Source of the DNA: DT-68 sp965263245
GTDB lineage: Bacteria > Bacillota_I > Bacilli_A > Mycoplasmatales > Metamycoplasmataceae
DNA: 64,000 bases
Assembly: GCA_965263245.1 (NCBI GenBank)
Contig: CBDHHR010000537.1
Coordinates: forward strand, 42,738 to 106,737
Direction of reading: 5' to 3'
The stretch's first letter is position 1, and each line of letters starts with the position of its first letter. Under the pieces are notes generated by a model. That model was not told the origin of the DNA, made no database searches, and saw only the letters and a program-made list of their open reading frames with translations. Positions 11,420 to 26,436 of this stretch are shown one piece after another. The position numbers and the translations under genes are program-made.

Positions 11420-13715
11420 GCACATCCATCCGTCAACGACTTAGTGCCCTAGCACATCCATCCGTCGACTTAGTGTCCTAGCACATCCATCCGTCAACGA
11501 CTTAGTGCCCTAGCACATCCATCCGTCGACTTAGTGCCCTAGCACATCCATCCGTCAACGACTTAGTGCCCTAGCACATCCATCCGTCGACTTAGTGCCC
11601 TAGCACATCCATCCGTCGACTTAGTGCCCTAGCACATCCATCCGTCGACTTAGTGCCCTAGCACATCCATCCGTCAACGACTTAGTGCCCTAGCACATCC
11701 ATCCGTCGACGACTTAGTGCCCTAGCACATCCATCCGTCAACGACTTAGTGCCCTAGCACATCCATCCGTCGACTTAGTGCCCTAGCACATCCATCCGTC
11801 GACTTAGTGTCCTAGCACATCCATCCGTCGACGACTTAGTGCCCTAGCACATCCATCCGTCGACTTAGTGCCCTAGCACATCCATCCGTCGACGACTTAG
11901 TGCCCTAGCACATCCATCCGTCAACGACTTAGTGCCCTAGCACATCCATCCGTCAACGACTTAGTGCCCTAGCACATCCATCCGTCGACGACTTAGTGCC
12001 CTAGCACATCCATCCGTCAACGACTTAGTGCCCTAGCACATCCACCCGTCGACGACTTAGTGCCCTAGCACATCCATCCGTCAACGACTTAGTGCCCTAG
12101 CACATCCATCCGTCAACGACTTAGTGCCCTAGCACATCCATCCGTCGACGACTTAGTGTCCTAGCACATCCATCCGTCGACGACTTAGTGCCCTAGCACA
12201 TCCATCCGTCGACTTAGTGCCCTAGCACATCCATCCGTCGACGACTTAGTGCCCTAGCACATCCATCCGTCGACTTAGTGCCCTAGCACATCCATCCGTC
12301 GACTTAGTGCCCTAGCACATCCATCCGTCGACTTAGTGCCCTAGCACATCCATCCGTCGACTTAGTGCCCTAGCACATCCATCCGTCGACGACTTAGTGC
12401 CCTAGCACATCCATCCGTCGACGACTTAGTGCCCTAGCACATCCATCCGTCGACGACTTAGTGCCCTAGCACATCCATCCGTCAACGACTTAGTGCCCTA
12501 GCACATCCATCCGTCAACGACTTAGTGCCCTAGCACATCCATCCGTCGACGACTTAGTGCCCTAGCACATCCATCCATCAACGACTTAGTGCCCTAGCAC
12601 ATCCATCCGTCGACTTAGTGCCCTAGCACATCCATCCGTCGACGACTTAGTGTCCTAGCACATCCATCCATCGACGACTTAGTGCCCTAGCACATCCATC
12701 CGTCGACTTAGTGCCCTAGCACATCCATCCGTCGACGACTTAGTGCCCTAGCACATCCATCCGTCGACTTAGTGCCCTAGCACATCCATCCGTCAACGAC
12801 TTAGTGCCCTAGCACATCCATCCGTCGACTTAGTGCCCTAGCACATCCATCCGTCGACGACTTAGTGTCCTAGCACATCCATCCGTCAACGACTTAGTGC
12901 CCTAGCACATCCATCCGTCGACGACTTAGTGTCCTAGCACATCCATCCGTCAACGACTTAGTGCCCTAGCACATCCATCCGTCAACGACTTAGTGTCCTA
13001 GCACATCCATCCGTCGACGACTTAGTGTCCTAGCACATCCATCCGTCAACGACTTAGTGTCCTAGCACATCCATCCGTCGACGACTTAGTGTCCTAGCAC
13101 ATCCATCCGTCAACGACTTAGTGCCCTAGCACATCCATCCGTCAACGACTTAGTGCCCTAGCACATCCATCCGTCAACGACTTAGTGCCCTAGCACATCC
13201 ATCCGTCAACGACTTAGTGTCCTAGCACATCCATCCGTCAACGACTTAGTGTCCTAGCACATCCATCCGTCGACGACTTAGTGCCCTAGCACATCCATCC
13301 GTCAACGACTTAGTGTCCTAGCACATCCATCCGTCAACGACTTAGTGCCCTAGCACATCCATCCGTCAACGACTTAGTGTCCTAGCACATCCATCCGTCG
13401 ACGACTTAGTGTCCTAGCACATCCATCCGTCGACGACTTAGTGCCCTAGCACATCCATCCGTCAACGACTTAGTGCCCTAGCACATCCATCCGTCAACGA
13501 CTTAGTGCCCTAGCACATCCATCCGTCGACGACTTAGTGCCCTAGCACATCCATCCGTCAACGACTTAGTGCCCTAGCACATCCATCCGTCGACTTAGTG
13601 TCCTAGCACATCCATCCGTCAACGACTTAGTGCCCTAGCACATCCATCCGTCGACTTAGTGTCCTAGCACATCCATCCGTCAACGACTTAGTGCCCTAGC
13701 ACATCCATCCGTCAA
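11420..13715 (+). repeat. V variable block, C2 (2,296 bp)
   Basis: It has a GTGTCC cluster at about 12850-13410 and a G31A unit at 12577. All units are 29 or 32 bp: I see no truncated or chimeric unit, unlike C1, C4, C6 and C7. Confidence 0.9.
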
Positions 13716-14841
13716 TGACTTAGTGCCCTAGCACATCCATCCGTCGACTTAGTGCCCTAGCACATCCATCCGTCGATTTAGTGCCCTAGCACATCCATCC
13801 GTCGACTTAGTGCCCTAGCACATCCATCCGTCGACTTAGTGCCCTAGCACATCCATCCGTCGACGACTTAGTGCCCTAGCACATCCATCCGTCGACTTAG
13901 TGCCCTAGCACATCCATCCGTCGACTTAGTGCCCTAGCACATCCATCCGTCGACTTAGTGCCCTAGCACATCCATCCGTCGACTTAGTGCCCTAGCACAT
14001 CCATCCGTCGACGACTTAGTGCCCTAGCACATCCATCCGTCGACGACTTAGTGCCCTAGCACATCCATCCGTCGACGACTTAGTGCCCTAGCACATCCAT
14101 CCGTCAACGACTTAGTGCCCTAGCACATCCATCCGTCAACGACTTAGTGCCCTAGCACATCCATCCGTCGACGACTTAGTGCCCTAGCACATCCATCCAT
14201 CAACGACTTAGTGCCCTAGCACATCCATCCGTCGACTTAGTGCCCTAGCACATCCATCCGTCGACGACTTAGTGCCCTAGCACATCCATCCGTCGACGAC
14301 TTAGTGCCCTAGCACATCCATCCGTCGACGACTTAGTGCCCTAGCACATCCATCCGTCAACGACTTAGTGCCCTAGCACATCCATCCGTCGACTTAGTGC
14401 CCTAGCACATCCATCCGTCGACGACTTAGTGCCCTAGCACATCCATCCGTCAACGACTTAGTGCCCTAGCACATCCATCCGTCGACTTAGTGCCCTAGCA
14501 CATCCATCCGTCGACTTAGTGCCCTAGCACATCCATCCGTCGACGACTTAGTGCCCTAGCACATCCATCCGTCGACGACTTAGTGCCCTAGCACATCCAT
14601 CCGTCAACGACTTAGTGCCCTAGCACATCCATCCGTCGACTTAGTGCCCTAGCACATCCATCCGTCGACGACTTAGTGCCCTAGCACATCCATCCGTCGA
14701 CGACTTAGTGCCCTAGCACATCCATCCGTCAACGACTTAGTGCCCTAGCACATCCATCCGTCGACTTAGTGCCCTAGCACATCCATCCGTCGACGACTTA
14801 GTGCCCTAGCACATCCATCCGTCAACGACTTAGTGCCCTAG

Positions 14842-15820
14842 TACATCCATCCGTCGACTTAGTGTCCTAGCACATCCATCCGTCGACGACTTAGTGCCCT
14901 AGCACATCCATCCGTCAACGACTTAGTGCCCTAGCACATCCATCCGTCAACGACTTAGTGCCCTAGCACATCCATCCGTCGACGACTTAGTGCCCTTGCA
15001 CATCCATCCGTCAACGACTTAGTGCCCTAGCACATCCATCCGTCAACGACTTAGTGCCCTAGCACATCCATCCGTCGACGACTTAGTGCCCTTGCACATC
15101 CATCCGTCAACGACTTAGTGCCCTAGCACATCCATCCGTCAACGACTTAGTGTCCTAGCACATCCATCCGTCAACGACTTAGTGCCCTAGCACATCCATC
15201 CGTCGACGACTTAGTGCCCTTGCACATCCATCCGTCAACGACTTAGTGCCCTAGCACATCCATCCGTCAACGACTTAGTGCCCTAGCACATCCATCCGTC
15301 GACGACTTAGTGCCCTTGCACATCCATCCGTCAACGACTTAGTGCCCTAGCACATCCATCCGTCAACGACTTAGTGCCATAGCACATCCATCCGTCAACG
15401 ACTTAGTGCCCTAGCACATCCATCCGTCAACGACTTAGTGCCCTAGCACATCCATCCGTCGACGACTTAGTGCCCTTGCACATCCATCCGTCAACGACTT
15501 AGTGCCCTAGCACATCCATCCGTCAACGACTTAGTGTCCTAGCACATCCATCCGTCGACTTAGTGTCCTAGCACATCCATCCGTCAACGACTTAGTGCCC
15601 TAGCACATCCATCCGTCGACTTAGTGTCCTAGCACATCCATCCGTCAACGACTTAGTGCCCTAGCACATCCATCCGTCGACTTAGTGTCCTAGCACATCC
15701 ATCCGTCGACGACTTAGTGCCCTAGCACATCCATCCGTCAACGACTTAGTGCCCTAGCACATCCATCCGTCAACGACTTAGTGCCCTAGCACATCCATCC
15801 GTCGACGACTTAGTGCCCTT
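14842..15820 (+). repeat. S2b block, C2
   Basis: TAGTAC at 14842, GCCATAG at 15379, TTGC at 15820. The next TTGC is at 16073, 3 bp later than usual, because one 29-mer is replaced by a 32-mer near 15928. Confidence 0.95.
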
Positions 15821-16992
15821 GCACATCCATCCGTCAACGACTTAGTGCCCTAGCACATCCATCCGTCGACTTAGTGTCCTAGCACATCCATCCGTCAACG
15901 ACTTAGTGCCCTAGCACATCCATCCGTCAACGACTTAGTGCCCTAGCACATCCATCCGTCGACGACTTAGTGCCCTAGCACATCCATCCGTCAACGACTT
16001 AGTGCCCTAGCACATCCATCCGTCAACGACTTAGTGCCCTAGCACATCCATCCGTCGACGACTTAGTGCCCTTGCACATCCATCCGTCAACGACTTAGTG
16101 CCCTAGCACATCCATCCGTCGACTTAGTGTCCTAGCACATCCATCCGTCAACGACTTAGTGCCCTAGCACATCCATCCGTCGACTTAGTGCCCTAGCACA
16201 TCCATCCGTCAACGACTTAGTGCCCTAGCACATCCATCCGTCGACTTAGTGCCCTAGCACATCCATCCGTCGACTTAGTGCCCTAGCACATCCATCCGTC
16301 GACTTAGTGCCCTAGCACATCCATCCGTCGACGACTTAGTGCCCTAGCACATCCATCCGTCGACGACTTAGTGCCCTAGCACATCCATCCGTCGACTTAG
16401 TGCCCTAGCACATCCATCCGTCGACTTAGTGCCCTAGCACATCCATCCGTCGACGACTTAGTGCCCTAGCACATCCATCCGTCAACGACTTAGTGCCCTA
16501 GCACATCCATCCGTCAACGACTTAGTGCCCTAGCACATCCATCCGTCAACGACTTAGTGCCCTAGCACATCCATCCGTCGACGACTTAGTGCCCTAGCAC
16601 ATCCATCCGTCAACGACTTAGTGCCCTAGCACATCCACCCGTCAACGACTTAGTGCCCTAGCACATCCATCCGTCGACGACTTAGTGCCCTAGCACATCC
16701 ATCCGTCAACGACTTAGTGCCCTAGCACATCCATCCGTCAACGACTTAGTGCCCTAGCACATCCATCCGTCAACGACTTAGTGCCCTAGCACATCCATCC
16801 GTCAACGACTTAGTGCCCTAGCACATCCATCCGTCGACGACTTAGTGCCCTAGCACATCCATCCGTCGACGACTTAGTGCCCTAGCACATCCATCCGTCG
16901 ACGACTTAGTGCCCTAGCACATCCATCCGTCGACGACTTAGTGCCCTAGCACATCCATCCGTCAACGACTTAGTGCCCTAGCACATCCATCC

Positions 16993-17674
16993 ATCAACGA
17001 CTTAGTGCCCTAGCACATCCATCCATCAACGACTTAGTGCCCTAGCACATCCATCCGTCAACGACTTAGTGCCCTAGCACATCCATCCGTCGACGACTTA
17101 GTGCCCTAGCACATCCATCCGTCAACGACTTAGTGCCCTAGCACATCCATCCATCAACGACTTAGTGCCCTAGCACATCCATCCATCAACGACTTAGTGC
17201 CCTAGCACATCCATCCGTCAACGACTTAGTGCCCTAGCACATCCATCCGTCAACGACTTAGTGCCCTAGCACATCCATCCGTCAACGACTTAGTGCCCTA
17301 GCACATCCATCCATCAACGACTTAGTGCCCTAGCACATCCACCCGTCGACGACTTAGTGCCCTAGCACATCCATCCGTCGACGACTTAGTGCCCTAGCAC
17401 ATCCATCCGTCAATGACGTAGTGCCCTAGCACATCCATCCGTCGACGACTTAGTGCCCTTGCACATCCATCCGTCAACGACTTAGTGCCCTAGCACATCC
17501 ATCCGTCAATGACGTAGTGCCCTAGCACATCCATCCGTCGACGACTTAGTGCCCTAGCACATCCATCCATCAACGACTTAGTGCCCTAGCACATCCACCC
17601 GTCGACGACTTAGTGCCCTAGCACATCCATCCGTCGACGACTTAGTGCCCTAGCACATCCATCCGTCAATGACG
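16993..17674 (+). repeat. S1 signature block, C3
   Basis: Offset +8,115 from C2. First G31A at 16993, CAATGACG T at 17414, third of the triad at 17670. Confidence 0.95.
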
Positions 17675-18304
17675 TAGTGCCCTAGCACATCCATCCGTCG
17701 ACTTAGTGCCCTAGCACATCCATCCGTCGACGACTTAGTGTCCTAGCACATCCATCCGTCGACGACTTAGTGCCCTAGCACATCCATCCGTCGACGACTT
17801 AGTGCCCTAGCACATCCATCCGTCAACGACTTAGTGCCCTAGCACATCCATCCGTCGACTTAGTGCCCTAGCACATCCATCCGTCGACGACTTAGTGTCC
17901 TAGCACATCCATCCGTCGACTTAGTGCCCTAGCACATCCATCCGTCGACTTAGTGCCCTAGCACATCCATCCGTCGACTTAGTGCCCTAGCACATCCATC
18001 CGTCGACGACTTAGTGCCCTAGCACATCCATCCGTCGACGACTTAGTGCCCTAGCACATCCATCCGTCAACGACTTAGTGCCCTAGCACATCCATCCGTC
18101 GACTTAGTGCCCTAGCACATCCATCCGTCGACGACTTAGTGCCCTAGCACATCCATCCGTCGACGACTTAGTGCCCTAGCACATCCATCCGTCAACGACT
18201 TAGTGCCCTAGCACATCCATCCGTCGACTTAGTGCCCTAGCACATCCATCCGTCGACGACTTAGTGCCCTAGCACATCCATCCGTCAACGACTTAGTGCC
18301 CTAG

Positions 18305-19283
18305 CACATCCATCCGTCGACTTAGTGTCCTAGCACATCCATCCGTCGACGACTTAGTGCCCTAGCACATCCATCCGTCAACGACTTAGTGCCCTAGCAC
18401 ATCCATCCGTCAACGACTTAGTGCCCTAGCACATCCATCCGTCGACGACTTAGTGCCCTTGCACATCCATCCGTCAACGACTTAGTGCCCTAGCACATCC
18501 ATCCGTCAACGACTTAGTGCCCTAGCACATCCATCCGTCGACGACTTAGTGCCCTTGCACATCCATCCGTCAACGACTTAGTGCCCTAGCACATCCATCC
18601 GTCAACGACTTAGTGTCCTAGCACATCCATCCGTCAACGACTTAGTGCCCTAGCACATCCATCCGTCGACGACTTAGTGCCCTTGCACATCCATCCGTCA
18701 ACGACTTAGTGCCCTAGCACATCCATCCGTCAACGACTTAGTGCCCTAGCACATCCATCCGTCGACGACTTAGTGCCCTTGCACATCCATCCGTCAACGA
18801 CTTAGTGCCCTAGCACATCCATCCGTCAACGACTTAGTGCCATAGCACATCCATCCGTCAACGACTTAGTGCCCTAGCACATCCATCCGTCAACGACTTA
18901 GTGCCCTAGCACATCCATCCGTCGACGACTTAGTGCCCTTGCACATCCATCCGTCAACGACTTAGTGCCCTAGCACATCCATCCGTCAACGACTTAGTGT
19001 CCTAGCACATCCATCCGTCGACTTAGTGTCCTAGCACATCCATCCGTCAACGACTTAGTGCCCTAGCACATCCATCCGTCGACTTAGTGTCCTAGCACAT
19101 CCATCCGTCAACGACTTAGTGCCCTAGCACATCCATCCGTCGACTTAGTGTCCTAGCACATCCATCCGTCGACGACTTAGTGCCCTAGCACATCCATCCG
19201 TCAACGACTTAGTGCCCTAGCACATCCATCCGTCAACGACTTAGTGCCCTAGCACATCCATCCGTCGACGACTTAGTGCCCTT
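18305..19283 (+). repeat. S2a block, C3 (lacks TAGTAC)
   Basis: GCCATAG at 18842, TTGC at 19283 and 19533. The start marker is consensus C at 18305, the only loss of this allele among fifteen copies. Confidence 0.93.
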
Positions 19284-19533
19284 GCACATCCATCCGTCAA
19301 CGACTTAGTGCCCTAGCACATCCATCCGTCGACTTAGTGTCCTAGCACATCCATCCGTCAACGACTTAGTGCCCTAGCACATCCATCCGTCGACTTAGTG
19401 CCCTAGCACATCCATCCGTCGACGACTTAGTGCCCTAGCACATCCATCCGTCAACGACTTAGTGCCCTAGCACATCCATCCGTCAACGACTTAGTGCCCT
19501 AGCACATCCATCCGTCGACGACTTAGTGCCCTT

Positions 19534-21844
19534 GCACATCCATCCGTCAACGACTTAGTGCCCTAGCACATCCATCCGTCGACTTAGTGTCCTAGCACAT
19601 CCATCCGTCAACGACTTAGTGCCCTAGCACATCCATCCGTCGACTTAGTGCCCTAGCACATCCATCCGTCAACGACTTAGTGCCCTAGCACATCCATCCG
19701 TCGACTTAGTGCCCTAGCACATCCATCCGTCGACTTAGTGCCCTAGCACATCCATCCGTCGACTTAGTGCCCTAGCACATCCATCCGTCAACGACTTAGT
19801 GCCCTAGCACATCCATCCGTCGACTTAGTGCCCTAGCACATCCATCCGTCAACGACTTAGTGCCCTAGCACATCCATCCGTCGACTTAGTGCCCTAGCAC
19901 ATCCATCCGTCAACGACTTAGTGCCCTAGCACATCCATCCGTCGACGACTTAGTGCCCTAGCACATCCATCCGTCAACGACTTAGTGCCCTAGCACATCC
20001 ATCCGTCGACGACTTAGTGCCCTAGCACATCCATCCGTCAACGACTTAGTGCCCTAGCACATCCATCCGTCAACGACTTAGTGCCCTAGCACATCCATCC
20101 GTCAACGACTTAGTGCCCTAGCACATCCATCCGTCAACGACTTAGTGCCCTAGCACATCCACCCGTCGACGACTTAGTGCCCTAGCACATCCATCCGTCA
20201 ACGACTTAGTGCCCTAGCACATCCATCCGTCAACGACTTAGTGCCCTAGCACATCCATCCGTCAACGACTTATCCTAGCACATCCATCCGTCGACGACTT
20301 AGTGCCCTAGCACATCCATCCGTCAACGACTTAGTGCCCTAGCACATCCATCCGTCGACGACTTAGTGCCCTAGCACATCCATCCGTCAACGACTTAGTG
20401 CCCTAGCACATCCATCCGTCGACTTAGTGCCCTAGCACATCCATCCGTCAACGACTTAGTGCCCTAGCACATCCATCCGTCGACTTAGTGCCCTAGCACA
20501 TCCATCCGTCGACGACTTAGTGCCCTAGCACATCCATCCGTCGACGACTTAGTGCCCTAGCACATCCATCCGTCGACGACTTAGTGCCCTAGCACATCCA
20601 TCCGTCAACGACTTAGTGCCCTAGCACATCCATCCGTCAACGACTTAGTGCCCTAGCACATCCATCCGTCGACGACTTAGTGCCCTAGCACATCCATCCA
20701 TCAACGACTTAGTGCCCTAGCACATCCATCCGTCAACGACTTAGTGCCCTAGCACATCCATCCGTCGACGACTTAGTGCCCTAGCACATCCATCCATCGA
20801 CGACTTAGTGCCCTAGCACATCCATCCGTCAACGACTTAGTGCCCTAGCACATCCATCCGTCGACGACTTAGTGCCCTAGCACATCCATCCGTCAACGAC
20901 TTAGTGCCCTAGCACATCCATCCGTCAACGACTTAGTGCCCTAGCACATCCATCCGTCGACTTAGTGCCCTAGCACATCCATCCGTCGACGACTTAGTGC
21001 CCTAGCACATCCATCCGTCGACTTAGTGCCCTAGCACATCCATCCGTCGACGACTTAGTGCCCTAGCACATCCATCCGTCAACGACTTAGTGCCCTAGCA
21101 CATCCATCCGTCAACGACTTAGTGTCCTAGCACATCCATCCGTCGACGACTTAGTGCCCTAGCACATCCATCCGTCAACGACTTAGTGCCCTAGCACATC
21201 CATCCGTCAACGACTTAGTGCCCTAGCACATCCATCCGTCAACGACTTAGTGTCCTAGCACATCCATCCGTCAACGACTTAGTGCCCTAGCACATCCATC
21301 CGTCAACGACTTAGTGCCCTAGCACATCCATCCGTCAACGACTTAGTGCCCTAGCACATCCATCCGTCAACGACTTAGTGCCCTAGCACATCCATCCGTC
21401 GACGACTTAGTGCCCTAGCACATCCATCCGTCAACGACTTAGTGCCCTAGCACATCCATCCGTCGACGACTTAGTGCCCTAGCACATCCATCCGTCAACG
21501 ACTTAGTGCCCTAGCACATCCATCCGTCGACGACTTAGTGCCCTAGCACATCCATCCGTCGACGACTTAGTGCCCTAGCACATCCATCCGTCAACGACTT
21601 AGTGCCCTAGCACATCCATCCGTCAACGACTTAGTGCCCTAGCACATCCATCCGTCGACGACTTAGTGCCCTAGCACATCCATCCGTCAACGACTTAGTG
21701 CCCTAGCACATCCATCCGTCGACTTAGTGTCCTAGCACATCCATCCGTCAACGACTTAGTGCCCTAGCACATCCATCCGTCGACTTAGTGCCCTAGCACA
21801 TCCATCCGTCAACGACTTAGTGCCCTAGCACATCCATCCGTCAA
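19534..21844 (+). repeat. V variable block, C3 (2,311 bp)
   Basis: Only a few GTGTCC units (near 21124 and 21251), with long runs of plain CAA and CGA 32-mers. One unit has lost GTG at 20272/20273 (CTTATCCTAG). Confidence 0.9.
20266..20280 (+). repeat. 3 bp deletion in a GTGTCC unit
   Basis: ACTTATCCTAG in place of ACTTAGTGTCCTAG. Confidence 0.9.
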
Positions 21845-22979
21845 TGACTTAGTGCCCTAGCACATCCATCCGTCGACTTAGTGCCCTAGCACATCCATCC
21901 GTCGACTTAGTGCCCTAGCACATCCATCCGTCGACTTAGTGCCCTAGCACATCCATCCGTCGACGACTTAGTGCCCTAGCACATCCATCCGTCGACGACT
22001 TAGTGCCCTAGCACATCCATCCGTCGACTTAGTGCCCTAGCACATCCATCCGTCGACTTAGTGCCCTAGCACATCCATCCGTCGACTTAGTGCCCTAGCA
22101 CATCCATCCGTCGACTTAGTGCCCTAGCACATCCATCCGTCGACGACTTAGTGCCCTAGCACATCCATCCGTCGACGACTTAGTGCCCTAGCACATCCAT
22201 CCGTCGACGACTTAGTGCCCTAGCACATCCATCCGTCAACGACTTAGTGCCCTAGCACATCCATCCGTCAACGACTTAGTGCCCTAGCACATCCATCCGT
22301 CGACGACTTAGTGCCCTAGCACATCCATCCGTCAACGACTTAGTGCCCTAGCACATCCATCCGTCAACGACTTAGTGCCCTAGCACATCCATCCGTCGAC
22401 GACTTAGTGCCCTAGCACATCCATCCGTCAACGACTTAGTGCCCTAGCACATCCATCCGTCGACGACTTAGTGCCCTAGCACATCCATCCGTCAACGACT
22501 TAGTGCCCTAGCACATCCATCCGTCAACGACTTAGTGCCCTAGCACATCCATCCGTCGACGACTTAGTGCCCTAGCACATCCATCCGTCAACGACTTAGT
22601 GCCCTAGCACATCCATCCGTCGACTTAGTGCCCTAGCACATCCATCCGTCGACTTAGTGCCCTAGCACATCCATCCGTCGACGACTTAGTGCCCTAGCAC
22701 ATCCATCCGTCGACGACTTAGTGCCCTAGCACATCCATCCGTCAACGACTTAGTGCCCTAGCACATCCATCCGTCGACTTAGTGCCCTAGCACATCCATC
22801 CGTCGACGACTTAGTGCCCTAGCACATCCATCCGTCGACGACTTAGTGCCCTAGCACATCCATCCGTCAACGACTTAGTGCCCTAGCACATCCATCCGTC
22901 GACTTAGTGCCCTAGCACATCCATCCGTCGACGACTTAGTGCCCTAGCACATCCATCCGTCAACGACTTAGTGCCCTAG

Positions 22980-23958
22980 TACATCCATCCGTCGACTTAG
23001 TGTCCTAGCACATCCATCCGTCGACGACTTAGTGCCCTAGCACATCCATCCGTCAACGACTTAGTGCCCTAGCACATCCATCCGTCAACGACTTAGTGCC
23101 CTAGCACATCCATCCGTCGACGACTTAGTGCCCTTGCACATCCATCCGTCAACGACTTAGTGCCCTAGCACATCCATCCGTCAACGACTTAGTGCCCTAG
23201 CACATCCATCCGTCGACGACTTAGTGCCCTTGCACATCCATCCGTCAACGACTTAGTGCCCTAGCACATCCATCCGTCAACGACTTAGTGTCCTAGCACA
23301 TCCATCCGTCAACGACTTAGTGCCCTAGCACATCCATCCGTCGACGACTTAGTGCCCTTGCACATCCATCCGTCAACGACTTAGTGCCCTAGCACATCCA
23401 TCCGTCAACGACTTAGTGCCCTAGCACATCCATCCGTCGACGACTTAGTGCCCTTGCACATCCATCCGTCAACGACTTAGTGCCCTAGCACATCCATCCG
23501 TCAACGACTTAGTGCCATAGCACATCCATCCGTCAACGACTTAGTGCCCTAGCACATCCATCCGTCAACGACTTAGTGCCCTAGCACATCCATCCGTCGA
23601 CGACTTAGTGCCCTTGCACATCCATCCGTCAACGACTTAGTGCCCTAGCACATCCATCCGTCAACGACTTAGTGTCCTAGCACATCCATCCGTCGACTTA
23701 GTGTCCTAGCACATCCATCCGTCAACGACTTAGTGCCCTAGCACATCCATCCGTCGACTTAGTGTCCTAGCACATCCATCCGTCAACGACTTAGTGCCCT
23801 AGCACATCCATCCGTCGACTTAGTGTCCTAGCACATCCATCCGTCGACGACTTAGTGCCCTAGCACATCCATCCGTCAACGACTTAGTGCCCTAGCACAT
23901 CCATCCGTCAACGACTTAGTGCCCTAGCACATCCATCCGTCGACGACTTAGTGCCCTT
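22980..23958 (+). repeat. S2b block, C3
   Basis: TAGTAC at 22980, GCCATAG at 23517, TTGC at 23958. The +250 unit is consensus CTAG (A at 24208). Confidence 0.95.
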
Positions 23959-25124
23959 GCACATCCATCCGTCAACGACTTAGTGCCCTAGCACATCCAT
24001 CCGTCGACTTAGTGTCCTAGCACATCCATCCGTCAACGACTTAGTGCCCTAGCACATCCATCCGTCGACTTAGTGTCCTAGCACATCCATCCGTCGACGA
24101 CTTAGTGCCCTAGCACATCCATCCGTCAACGACTTAGTGCCCTAGCACATCCATCCGTCAACGACTTAGTGCCCTAGCACATCCATCCGTCGACGACTTA
24201 GTGCCCTAGCACATCCATCCGTCAACGACTTAGTGCCCTAGCACATCCATCCGTCGACTTAGTGTCCTAGCACATCCATCCGTCAACGACTTAGTGCCCT
24301 AGCACATCCATCCGTCGACTTAGTGCCCTAGCACATCCATCCGTCAACGACTTAGTGCCCTAGCACATCCATCCGTCGACTTAGTGCCCTAGCACATCCA
24401 TCCGTCGACTTAGTGCCCTAGCACATCCATCCGTCGACTTAGTGCCCTAGCACATCCATCCGTCGACGACTTAGTGCCCTAGCACATCCATCCGTCGACG
24501 ACTTAGTGCCCTAGCACATCCATCCGTCGACTTAGTGCCCTAGCACATCCATCCGTCGACTTAGTGCCCTAGCACATCCATCCGTCGACGACTTAGTGCC
24601 CTAGCACATCCATCCGTCGACTTAGTGCCCTAGCACATCCATCCGTCAACGACTTAGTGCCCTAGCACATCCATCCGTCAACGACTTAGTGCCCTAGCAC
24701 ATCCATCCGTCAACGACTTAGTGCCCTAGCACATCCATCCGTCAACGACTTAGTGCCCTAGCACATCCACCCGTCAACGACTTAGTGCCCTAGCACATCC
24801 ATCCGTCGACGACTTAGTGCCCTAGCACATCCATCCGTCAACGACTTAGTGCCCTAGCACATCCATCCGTCAACGACTTAGTGCCCTAGCACATCCATCC
24901 GTCAACGACTTAGTGCCCTAGCACATCCATCCGTCAACGACTTAGTGCCCTAGCACATCCATCCGTCGACGACTTAGTGCCCTAGCACATCCATCCGTCG
25001 ACGACTTAGTGCCCTAGCACATCCATCCGTCGACGACTTAGTGCCCTAGCACATCCATCCGTCGACGACTTAGTGCCCTAGCACATCCATCCGTCAACGA
25101 CTTAGTGCCCTAGCACATCCATCC

Positions 25125-25806
25125 ATCAACGACTTAGTGCCCTAGCACATCCATCCATCAACGACTTAGTGCCCTAGCACATCCATCCGTCAACGACTTA
25201 GTGCCCTAGCACATCCATCCGTCGACGACTTAGTGCCCTAGCACATCCATCCGTCAACGACTTAGTGCCCTAGCACATCCATCCATCAACGACTTAGTGC
25301 CCTAGCACATCCATCCATCAACGACTTAGTGCCCTAGCACATCCATCCGTCAACGACTTAGTGCCCTAGCACATCCATCCGTCAACGACTTAGTGCCCTA
25401 GCACATCCATCCGTCAACGACTTAGTGCCCTAGCACATCCATCCATCAACGACTTAGTGCCCTAGCACATCCACCCGTCGACGACTTAGTGCCCTAGCAC
25501 ATCCATCCGTCGACGACTTAGTGCCCTAGCACATCCATCCGTCAATGACGTAGTGCCCTAGCACATCCATCCGTCGACGACTTAGTGCCCTTGCACATCC
25601 ATCCGTCAACGACTTAGTGCCCTAGCACATCCATCCGTCAATGACGTAGTGCCCTAGCACATCCATCCGTCGACGACTTAGTGCCCTAGCACATCCATCC
25701 ATCAACGACTTAGTGCCCTAGCACATCCACCCGTCGACGACTTAGTGCCCTAGCACATCCATCCGTCGACGACTTAGTGCCCTAGCACATCCATCCGTCA
25801 ATGACG
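25125..25806 (+). repeat. S1 signature block, C4
   Basis: Offset +8,132 from C3. First G31A at 25125, CAATGACG T at 25546, third of the triad at 25802. Confidence 0.95.
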
Positions 25807-26436
25807 TAGTGCCCTAGCACATCCATCCGTCGACTTAGTGCCCTAGCACATCCATCCGTCGACGACTTAGTGTCCTAGCACATCCATCCGTCGACGACTT
25901 AGTGCCCTAGCACATCCATCCGTCGACGACTTAGTGCCCTAGCACATCCATCCGTCAACGACTTAGTGCCCTAGCACATCCATCCGTCGACTTAGTGCCC
26001 TAGCACATCCATCCGTCGACGACTTAGTGTCCTAGCACATCCATCCGTCGACTTAGTGCCCTAGCACATCCATCCGTCGACTTAGTGCCCTAGCACATCC
26101 ATCCGTCGACTTAGTGCCCTAGCACATCCATCCGTCGACGACTTAGTGCCCTAGCACATCCATCCGTCGACGACTTAGTGCCCTAGCACATCCATCCGTC
26201 AACGACTTAGTGCCCTAGCACATCCATCCGTCGACTTAGTGCCCTAGCACATCCATCCGTCGACGACTTAGTGCCCTAGCACATCCATCCGTCGACGACT
26301 TAGTGCCCTAGCACATCCATCCGTCAACGACTTAGTGCCCTAGCACATCCATCCGTCGACTTAGTGCCCTAGCACATCCATCCGTCGACGACTTAGTGCC
26401 CTAGCACATCCATCCGTCAACGACTTAGTGCCCTAG

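Larger units (their letters stand above)
8878..16992 (+). repeat. Higher-order repeat copy C2 (8,115 bp)
   Basis: Second complete copy and one of the tidiest: I see no chimeric units in its V block. S1 8878-9559, S2a 10191-11169, V 11420-13715, S2b 14842-15820. It has a single extra A at 10141-10142 (CGAACGAC), which alone accounts for the 1 bp longer S1-to-S2a distance (1,313 instead of 1,312). C8 has the same insertion. It also carries ATTCG at 9737, an allele shared with C5, C6 and C7. Confidence 0.95.
16993..25124 (+). repeat. Higher-order repeat copy C3 (8,132 bp)
   Basis: Third complete copy. S1 16993-17674, S2a 18305-19283, V 19534-21844, S2b 22980-23958. Its S2a is the only one of fifteen lacking the TAGTAC allele at the block start (C at 18305). 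Its V block has very few GTGTCC units compared with C1, C2, C4, C5, C6 and C7, so that part has been replaced or homogenised here. Confidence 0.95.
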